From: Acidobacteriota bacterium
GTDB taxonomy: Bacteria; Acidobacteriota; Terriglobia; Bryobacterales; Bryobacteraceae
NCBI GenBank assembly: GCA_016871135.1
Contig: VFZQ01000075.1
Location: forward strand, 1-12,186
Length of the DNA: 12,186 nt
Direction: 5' to 3'
Below the pieces are notes generated by a model. It searched no databases and was not told the origin of the DNA. It saw nothing but the letters and a program-made list of their open reading frames with translations. How positions within the stretch are numbered: the stretch's first letter is position 1; every line of letters begins with the position of its first letter. This document shows positions 6,416-12,186 of the stretch, one piece after another. The position numbers and the translations under genes are program-made.

Positions 6416-6420
6416 CAGGT
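6416..6420 (+). promoter_or_regulatory. Ribosome binding site for the Oar-like receptor
   Basis: CAGGT at 6416-6420 places an AGG core seven bases before ATG 6426. It lies in the 21-bp gap after the methyltransferase stop and supports the start that carries the signal peptide. TAATAA just upstream (6407-6412) might be a -10, but no -35 is seen. Confidence 0.4.
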
Positions 6421-6425
6421 CATTT

Positions 6426-9400
6426 ATGAGAATACTGCTCGCCGTGCTCCTCGCCGCTACCGCCGCGTTCGCGCAAGCCCCCGTCGTTTCCGGCCGCATC
6501 ACGGACTCCTCCGGCGCCGTCGTCTCCGCCGCCCGCGTCGAGATGATCAATACCGCCACCGGTGTCAGAACCGTCACCGACAGCAATGCCGACGGCTATT
6601 TCACGCTGCCCCCAGTGCCGCCCGGCCCCTACAACATCGCGGCTTCATTGACCGGTTTCAAGGAAGCGCGCATTGAGGGCTTTCGTCTAGAAATCGGCCA
6701 ATCGCGCACCATCAATCTGCAGCTCCAGCCAGGCGAAGTGAAGGAGAGCATCACCATCAAAGACACCGCGCCGCTCATTACTTCCAATCGCGCCGATCGC
6801 GGCACCGTTGTCGAAAACAAATTCCTCCTTTCAATCCCGCTTAACGTCCGCAACCCCTATCTCTTGCTCGCCAACGTCCCCGGCGTTACGACCGGCCGTC
6901 TCGCGGGCGACAACACCGCCAGCCAGTCGACAACCAACAACTTTCGCATCAATGGCGGCCGCGGTTCGACGAGTGAAATTTTGATCGACGGCGCGGCGAA
7001 CACCGGCACCTACAACAACCAGGTCTCCGCCATGCCGCAGCTGGATTCCGTGCAGGAGTTCAAGGTCAACACTTCTCCCTACGCCGCCGAGTTCGGCCGC
7101 ACCGGTGGCGGCGTGGTGAGCTTCTCGATCAAATCCGGCACCAACGAACTGCACGGTACGATGCACGAGTTCCTGCGCAACAGCGTGCTTGACGCCGCCG
7201 GCTTCAATTCCAATCGCGCGGGCCTAAGGCGCAAGCCGACGTTTCAACGGAACCAATTCGGCCTCACCTCCGGCGGGCCCGTGTGGATCCCGAAACTCTA
7301 CAACGGCAAGAACCGGACGTTCTGGTTCTTCGCGTATGAAGGACTCCGCCAACGCAGCCTGAACCCATACACGGGTACCGTGCCAACCGCCCTCGAACGC
7401 ACCGGCGACTTCTCGCAATCGCGCGATACCAACGGCTCGCCGTTTCTGATCTTCGATCCGCGCACCACGCGCCTCGACCCCGACCGCCCTGCCGGCACAA
7501 CGCGCTTTATCCGAACTCTCTTTCCCGGCAACGTGATTCCACCCGCGCAGCTAAGCCCCATCGCGCGCGCGCTCATGCCCTACTATCCGGCGGCGAATCA
7601 GCGCGGCCTCGGTTCAAGCGACATCAGCAACTACTTCATCGCCGCCGCCAATGCGCTTGACGGTAACCGCGTGGATGGCCGCTTCGATCATCAGGTGAAT
7701 TCCAAACACACCGTGTTCTTCCGCTACAACTGGTTCCAGAACATCAACGCGCAGCCGCTGGTTTTCGGCCACGCCGCGTCGCCGGTCGAAACGCCGAACC
7801 GCATTCCGGGAATCAACTGGGTCGGCAATCACACCTGGACGATGGGCCCAGGCACGATCTTGCAGCATCATTTCTCGATGGCGCAAAGCGAGACGAATCG
7901 CACGCCCCTGACACTCGACTTCGATCAAACGACGCTCGGCCTTCCGCGCTCGCTGATCGACGGCCAGCGCGTGAAGTACTTCCCCGTGTTCTCGACGTCC
8001 GGCCTCACGCAAGTGGGACCCACCGGCACCGGCTACAACGCGGTGAAATCGCGTACCTGGCAGTACAACGCTGCGCTAACATTGTTGCGCGGACGCCACA
8101 CGATTAAGACCGGCTTCGACACGCGCCGCTATCCGGTGTCGATCGATCAGTCGTCGCCGCTGTCGATCAGCTCCAGCGGTGCGTTCACCGCGGGTCCAAA
8201 TCCGCAGGCGGCAGCGGCTCGCACAGGCCGCGGCCTGGCCGATCTTATGCTCGGCGTCTCCGGCGTTTCCTACACGCTTCGCCCGCTCGAACTCCACCGC
8301 CATCCCTACTACGCCGGCTACGTGCAGGACGAATGGAAACTCACGCAGCGTTTGACGCTGACCTATGGCATTCGTTACTCGCTCGAACTGCCTCGCACCG
8401 AAGACAACAATCGCTACGTCTTTCTCGACCGCGATTCCACCAGCCCGCTCGACGGCAAAGTTCCGGGCATCACAGGCTTGCGAGGCGGCGTCGGTTTTGT
8501 CGGCGTAAACGGCGTCGGCCGTCGCACACAACTTGCCGACAAACAGAACTGGGATCCGCGCATCGGCCTCGCTTGGCAGTGGAATCCAAAGACGGTGATC
8601 CGCACCGGCATCGGCGTGTTCACCTCGTCGATCGCGCCGAACACCGATAACTCTCTCGGCTTCTCGCGCGCAACATCTTCGCTTGTCGCCGAACCGGATG
8701 GCGTGACCCCGCTTTTCAATCTCGGCAACCCGCTGCCCGGCGGCTTCATCGCCCCGACCGGCAATTCGCTCGGCCTCTCTACAAACCTCGGACAAGGCAT
8801 TTCCGGACCGATCCGCCAACAGCGCCTGCCCTATCAGACGCAGTGGACTTTCGACGTGCAGCGCCAACTGCCGTGGCAGATGGTGGTCGAGGTCGGCTAT
8901 GCGGGTAACGCTGGCATCGCGCTTCCGATGCCCGTTCAATTCAATCAGCTTCCCGACTCCGCGCTCGCGCTCGGCACGCAACTAAACGCGACCGTTCCAA
9001 ATCCGTTCGCCGGTGTGATCACCGATCCGACGTCGACGCTCGCGCGCGCAACCATCCAGCGCGGCCAATTGCTCCGTCCGTTCCCACACTTCACGGGAGC
9101 CTCTGGCGCGCAAGTGCCCACCGGCCATTCGACGTATCACGGCCTGCAAACCCGCGTTGAACGCCGTTTCGCCGACGGCTTCGCGCTGCTGTTCGCCTAC
9201 ACGCACTCCAAGTTGATCGACAACGTCGGCGACTTCGGCGGCTTCCTCGGGCCGACGCCAGCGCCGATCAACAACAATTGCTACGCGTGCGAGCGCTCCG
9301 TGTCGTTCTACGACATCCCCGACGTCGTCCGCGTGAGCCTGCGCTACGAACTGCCCTTCGGCGTCGGCAAGCCGAAGATGAACCGCGGCGCGATGGCGCG

Positions 9401-9863
9401 AATCGCCGGCGGATGGTCCACCGGCATGTACTTCACCTGGGACAACGGCACACCCGTGCAAGTTACCGGACCGAACGATTCGAATTCGTTCGGCGGATCG
9501 CAACGCCCCGACGCCACCGGCTCGCCCGCCGCCTTGTCGGACATCCAACTCGTCGACGGCGCCAACTACTTCAACGCCTCCGCGTTCCGCCGCGCGCCGC
9601 AATTCACCTTCGGAACGGCCTCGCGCAATCTCTCCGACGTGCGCGTTCCCGGCAACAAGAACTGGGATCTGCTCATCGAGAAGCGCATTGCGGTCAACGA
9701 ACGGATAGGCATCGACTTCCGCACGGAGTTGTTCAACGCCTTCAACAACGTGATCTTTGCCGGCCCGCAGACCAACGTGACTTCGGCCGATTTCGGAAAG
9801 ATCCGTCTGTCGCAAGTCAACACGCCGCGCCAGATTCAATTCGGACTCCGCTTCAGCTACTAG
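6426..9863 (+). CDS. Oar-like TonB-dependent outer-membrane receptor
   Basis: This 1145-aa protein opens with a signal peptide (MRILLAVLLAATAAFA, cut before Q17). A carboxypeptidase-regulatory-like beta domain spans about 20-108 (VSGRITDSSGAVVSAARVEM; GYFTLPPVPPGPYNI). The TonB plug domain follows (about 115-245), including NNFRINGGRGSTSEILIDGA. The rest is a large beta-barrel with alternating strands such as YYAGYVQDEWKLTQRLTLTY (near 625-645). It ends in QIQFGLRFSY, with a terminal aromatic residue as needed for outer-membrane insertion. Such receptors are numerous in Acidobacteriota and take up oligomers or act in adhesion; the ligand cannot be inferred, and no SusD-like partner lies nearby. 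The gene is full length with no frameshift. Its stop interlocks with that of the opposing MFS gene. Confidence 0.93.
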   Translation: MRILLAVLLAATAAFAQAPVVSGRITDSSGAVVSAARVEMINTATGVRTVTDSNADGYFTLPPVPPGPYNIAASLTGFKEARIEGFRLEIGQSRTINLQLQPGEVKESITIKDTAPLITSNRADRGTVVENKFLLSIPLNVRNPYLLLANVPGVTTGRLAGDNTASQSTTNNFRINGGRGSTSEILIDGAANTGTYNNQVSAMPQLDSVQEFKVNTSPYAAEFGRTGGGVVSFSIKSGTNELHGTMHEFLRNSVLDAAGFNSNRAGLRRKPTFQRNQFGLTSGGPVWIPKLYNGKNRTFWFFAYEGLRQRSLNPYTGTVPTALERTGDFSQSRDTNGSPFLIFDPRTTRLDPDRPAGTTRFIRTLFPGNVIPPAQLSPIARALMPYYPAANQRGLGSSDISNYFIAAANALDGNRVDGRFDHQVNSKHTVFFRYNWFQNINAQPLVFGHAASPVETPNRIPGINWVGNHTWTMGPGTILQHHFSMAQSETNRTPLTLDFDQTTLGLPRSLIDGQRVKYFPVFSTSGLTQVGPTGTGYNAVKSRTWQYNAALTLLRGRHTIKTGFDTRRYPVSIDQSSPLSISSSGAFTAGPNPQAAAARTGRGLADLMLGVSGVSYTLRPLELHRHPYYAGYVQDEWKLTQRLTLTYGIRYSLELPRTEDNNRYVFLDRDSTSPLDGKVPGITGLRGGVGFVGVNGVGRRTQLADKQNWDPRIGLAWQWNPKTVIRTGIGVFTSSIAPNTDNSLGFSRATSSLVAEPDGVTPLFNLGNPLPGGFIAPTGNSLGLSTNLGQGISGPIRQQRLPYQTQWTFDVQRQLPWQMVVEVGYAGNAGIALPMPVQFNQLPDSALALGTQLNATVPNPFAGVITDPTSTLARATIQRGQLLRPFPHFTGASGAQVPTGHSTYHGLQTRVERRFADGFALLFAYTHSKLIDNVGDFGGFLGPTPAPINNNCYACERSVSFYDIPDVVRVSLRYELPFGVGKPKMNRGAMARIAGGWSTGMYFTWDNGTPVQVTGPNDSNSFGGSQRPDATGSPAALSDIQLVDGANYFNASAFRRAPQFTFGTASRNLSDVRVPGNKNWDLLIEKRIAVNERIGIDFRTELFNAFNNVIFAGPQTNVTSADFGKIRLSQVNTPRQIQFGLRFSY
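9860..9863. other. Interlocked convergent stop codons (CTAG)
   Basis: The palindrome CTAG holds both stops: TAG 9861-9863 for the plus-strand receptor and TAG 9862-9860 for the minus-strand MFS gene. No spacer or terminator hairpin separates them, so the 3' ends of the two messages must overlap in antisense. Confidence 0.9.
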
Positions 9864-11095
9864 TCGATCCGCTTGCCGAGATCCACCACGAGCCAAAGCA
9901 GTCCGACACACAGCATGAACCCGGCCGCGAAATCCAACGCGGCCACCCAGCCAAATCGCCCCGCAAGAAAAGGTGTCAACACGGGCGATAGCGCGCCGCC
10001 CAGGTTCGTGCACGTGTTCAGAGCGCCGGCCAGTGTGCCCGCGTGACGTTCCGACAAATCGTTCGGCGCGGCCCAACTGGTGACCGCCGCGACGCTGTTG
10101 CAACCCGCGGCTATCGCTAGCAATGCGATCGCCGCATATGCATTTTCCATGCGCGATCCCACCAGCAACAGTGAGCACGAAACCAACGCCGCGATCGCCA
10201 CCGGCACGCGCCGCCCCCACGGATGTCCCAGCCGCTTTACGAACAAGTCCGACAGCCAGCCGCCCAACGGCGCACCGAGTAGAATCGCCAGGAACGGGGC
10301 CGTCGACCAATAGCTGCCCGCCATCAATTCCAACTTCCGCACATTTACCAAATACAGGAAAAACCATGTGTAGAAAATGTAGGTCACATACCCCAACATG
10401 AAGTTCGCGGCCGCCAGCGCGCGGATGCTCGCCGACCCCGCCAGTTTGCGCCACGGCATCGGTCCCGCTTCGATCGCCGGCGTACGCCCCGCTTCAATGT
10501 AGGCCAACTCTTCCGCGCTCACGCCCGGATGTTCGCGCGGATTCTCCGTCGACTGCCAGTGCCAAAACGCCGCCACCGCCACGCCCAATAACCCGCAACC
10601 AACGAACGACTCCCGCCATCCGAAATGCGTCATGCTCCATGCAATCGCCGGCGGTGTGAACGCCCCGCCGATGCCGACCGCGACTAGAAACAAACTGCTC
10701 CCGCGCGCCCGCTCCGCGACGCTCATCCACCGCCCGATCATCTTGTTCGTGCACGGCAGCGCGGGCCCTTCGCCGGCGCCGATCAAGAATCGCACAACCC
10801 ACATCGACACAACGCCCGCCCCGGCCGCCGTCAGCGCCGTGAACGCGGACCACCACAAAATCGCACCCGTCAGCACCTTGCGCGGCCCGAAGCGATCACC
10901 CAGCCAGCCGCCCGGCGCCTGAAACAGCGCATAGCCCAGCACGAACGCACTTAACAGCGAACCGGTTTGTGTATCGCTCAACGCGAACTCGGTCTGAATG
11001 TACTTCGCCGCCACGTTCATGTTGAAGCGGTCGATGAAGGTCAGCGTAATAACGATCAGCAGTAGTCCGTAGAGCCGCCAGCGGATGCGGCTCAC
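9860..11095 (-). CDS. MFS transporter, anion:cation symporter (ACS) type
   Basis: This 411-aa inner-membrane carrier has about twelve helices. Family marks are DRFNMNVAA at the end of helix 1 (22-30), LSDTQTGSLLSAFVLGYALF (39-58), the loop 2-3 motif GGWLGDRFGPRKV (62-74), RFLIGAGEGP (102-111) and NKMIGRW (117-123). This pattern fits the ACS group, which imports organic anions such as hexuronates, aldonates and other carboxylates with protons. The start is GTG 11095, inside the stop codon of the SMP-30 gene (GTGA, 11092-11095 read on minus); no other start precedes helix 1. Translational coupling with SMP-30 is likely. Pairing with a lactonase-like enzyme points to a sugar acid as substrate, which is inference. 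Confidence 0.9.
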   Translation of the reverse strand: MSRIRWRLYGLLLIVITLTFIDRFNMNVAAKYIQTEFALSDTQTGSLLSAFVLGYALFQAPGGWLGDRFGPRKVLTGAILWWSAFTALTAAGAGVVSMWVVRFLIGAGEGPALPCTNKMIGRWMSVAERARGSSLFLVAVGIGGAFTPPAIAWSMTHFGWRESFVGCGLLGVAVAAFWHWQSTENPREHPGVSAEELAYIEAGRTPAIEAGPMPWRKLAGSASIRALAAANFMLGYVTYIFYTWFFLYLVNVRKLELMAGSYWSTAPFLAILLGAPLGGWLSDLFVKRLGHPWGRRVPVAIAALVSCSLLLVGSRMENAYAAIALLAIAAGCNSVAAVTSWAAPNDLSERHAGTLAGALNTCTNLGGALSPVLTPFLAGRFGWVAALDFAAGFMLCVGLLWLVVDLGKRID

Positions 11096-12057
11096 GGCAG
11101 CCGGTAACCGGTCTTCGTCGTTGGGATGCGATACACGCTGCCGCCGGCCGTGACGTACAAAGTCTTACCGGCGAAGCCAACGTTGGTCGGCCGCTCCGGC
11201 GTCGGCAGGAACGCAAGCTCCGCGCCCTTCGGAGAATAGACGCCGATCCCGAATCGCTTTTCGTTCCGAAGCGCCGCGTAGATGTTCCCCTCGGTGTCGC
11301 ACACCAGCCCGTCCGGCCCGTCCTCGGGCGCGTAATTCACCAGCCGTTCGCGAAACCCCGCGGTGCCGTCGGCGCGCAGATCGTAGGCGTTCAGCTCCAT
11401 CCGTCCCTTCCGCGCTGGGGCTCCCTTCGGGAGACGATCGAAGCCCAGAAGCCCGTCGTCGTTGGTGACGACGTAGAGCGTTCGCTGATCCGGCGACACC
11501 GCCACGCCGTTCGGTTTCCCCGCGTCGGTGATGATGCGATGCACGCTGCCATCGGTATCGATCCGATACACCGCCATCACCGGCTGTTCCATTGGCTCGT
11601 GCCCCAGGTACCGCGGATCGCTGAAGTAGATCCGCCCCTTCTCGTCGATCGCGACGTCGTTCGGCGAGTTAAACGGCCGCCCTTCAAACAGCCCGGCCAC
11701 GATCTCGCTTTTTCCCGTCGTCATGTCCGTGCGCGTAATCCGCCGCCCGCCGTAATCGGCGCCCTCGGCTGCCACCATCCGCCCGCGCGCGTCGAACTTA
11801 ATCCCGTTCGACATCCCGCTCGGCGATCGATAGACCGAAACGGTGCGCGTCCGCGGATCGAACCGCATGATGTGCCCGGCCTGCATCTTCGTTTCCGTCG
11901 TGAACGTGATGTCGCTGAAGTACACCATGCCGTCCGGCGCCGCGGCCACGCCCTCGGTCAAGTGTCCGCCCTCGAAGATCTTCTCCAGCTTTGCGCCAGG
12001 TGCGAAGATTTGCGCGGCGGCGTGCGCCGCCAGAAAAAGCAGTACCGTGCATTTCAT
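11092..12057 (-). CDS. Exported SMP-30/gluconolactonase-like protein
   Basis: This 321-aa protein has a signal peptide (MKCTVLLFLAAHAAA, cut before Q16) followed by a six-bladed beta-propeller of the SMP-30/gluconolactonase/LRE family. Residues expected to bind the catalytic divalent metal are present: E35 in TEGV, N183 in KPNG and D249 in GPDG, plus N133 in SPND, which contacts substrate in relatives. Blade-like repeats such as GRIYFSDP and GNIYAAL support the fold. Family members hydrolyse sugar lactones, though many have other or unknown substrates. Export would place the activity in the periplasm, with the coupled MFS carrier taking up the acid. It is first in a two-gene unit and has no obvious ribosome site, which fits a very short leader. 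Confidence 0.88.
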   Translation of the reverse strand: MKCTVLLFLAAHAAAQIFAPGAKLEKIFEGGHLTEGVAAAPDGMVYFSDITFTTETKMQAGHIMRFDPRTRTVSVYRSPSGMSNGIKFDARGRMVAAEGADYGGRRITRTDMTTGKSEIVAGLFEGRPFNSPNDVAIDEKGRIYFSDPRYLGHEPMEQPVMAVYRIDTDGSVHRIITDAGKPNGVAVSPDQRTLYVVTNDDGLLGFDRLPKGAPARKGRMELNAYDLRADGTAGFRERLVNYAPEDGPDGLVCDTEGNIYAALRNEKRFGIGVYSPKGAELAFLPTPERPTNVGFAGKTLYVTAGGSVYRIPTTKTGYRLP

Positions 12058-12063
12058 GGATGC

Positions 12064-12073
12064 GATATTATCA
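12064..12073. promoter_or_regulatory. Candidate bidirectional promoter core in the 26-bp divergent gap
   Basis: The gap 12058-12083 between divergent starts holds the near-palindrome GATATTATC (12064-12072). On plus, TATTAT (12066-12071) resembles a -10 and ends 12 bases before ATG 12084. On minus, TGATAATA (12073-12066) looks like an extended -10 ending 8 bases before the SMP-30 ATG. Both messages would have leaders of only a few bases. -35 boxes are not evident. The symmetric core could instead be an operator. Confidence 0.45.
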
Positions 12074-12083
12074 CGAGACCTTT

Positions 12084-12186
12084 ATGAAAGCCTGGAGATT
12101 CTACGGATTCGGCGATCTGCGTTTGGATGACGTGCCCATGCCGGATCTGCGGCCACGCCATGTGCTCGCGCAAGTGCTCGTCGTGC
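12084..12186 (+). CDS. N-terminus of a zinc-type alcohol dehydrogenase (MDR family), cut by window end
   Basis: From ATG 12084 the frame is open to the window end (34 codons). It begins MKAWRFYGFGDLRLDDVPMP and continues into HVLAQVLVV. This is the usual start of the GroES-like catalytic domain of medium-chain zinc-dependent dehydrogenases (a strand, a turn, then V-x-V before the zinc cysteine). The zinc and NAD(P) sites lie beyond the window, so substrate and even oxidoreductase activity are inferred. It is divergent from SMP-30 across only 26 bp, suggesting shared control and perhaps a role in the same sugar-derived pathway. Confidence 0.7.
   Translation, partial: MKAWRFYGFGDLRLDDVPMPDLRPRHVLAQVLVV

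Noticed and set aside
8076..8981. 301-codon minus-strand frame inside the receptor gene
   Set aside because: It is antisense to conserved barrel sequence, with no recognisable motif or ribosome site.
8982..10454. 490-codon open frame on the minus strand, antisense to the receptor and in another frame of the MFS gene
   Set aside because: It crosses two well-supported genes, and its product is a low-complexity mix rich in Arg, Gly and Val with no domain. It is a GC-rich shadow frame.

Overview
The window looks like chromosomal DNA from an Acidobacteriota bacterium, probably near Solibacter/Bryobacter. This is an inference from gene content and a high GC level, not a database match. The main pointers are an exported VWA protein of the type common in acidobacteria, a very large Oar-like TonB-dependent receptor with an N-terminal carboxypeptidase-regulatory domain, an exported SMP-30 lactonase-like protein and an ECF sigma/anti-sigma cassette. 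The DNA is extremely compact. No gene-free stretch exceeds about 120 bp, and I see no tRNA, rRNA, CRISPR array, IS element or clear hairpin terminator.

Layout. (1) 1-1072: a tandem sigma-factor locus. An intact ECF sigma factor (59-514) overlaps a two-TM putative anti-sigma protein (511-903). It is followed by a second, truncated copy of the sigma gene and its 5' leader (898-1072). The first 24 bases may be the tail of yet another anti-sigma gene. (2) 1189-1758: a zinc-ribbon/DUF4145 protein sits at the ragged edge of that duplication. (3) 1768-2688 (minus): the exported VWA protein, convergent with the DUF4145 gene. (4) 2687-6404 (plus): selB, a divergent SDF-family (dicarboxylate/cation) symporter and a SAM methyltransferase, with 30 bp and then an overlap between them. 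(5) 6426-9863 (plus): the Oar-like outer-membrane receptor. (6) 9860-12057 (minus): an ACS-type MFS transporter preceded by its co-transcribed SMP-30/gluconolactonase-like gene. (7) 12084-end (plus): the start of a zinc-type alcohol dehydrogenase.

How the genes may work together. The sigma/anti-sigma pair is a regulatory unit. The SMP-30 enzyme, the MFS transporter and perhaps the divergent dehydrogenase look like a small sugar-lactone or sugar-acid module, with hydrolysis outside the cytoplasm followed by uptake. SelB implies selenocysteine decoding elsewhere in the genome, but no other sel gene is visible here.

The most notable structural features are the decayed tandem sigma cassette with conserved promoter-like blocks, two gene borders where codons of opposite strands interlock (start codons in CATG at 2686-2689, stop codons in CTAG at 9860-9863), a 26-bp divergent gap with a symmetric AT-rich core, and a symporter missing hallmark residues of its family. 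I did not find a clearly new multi-gene system.
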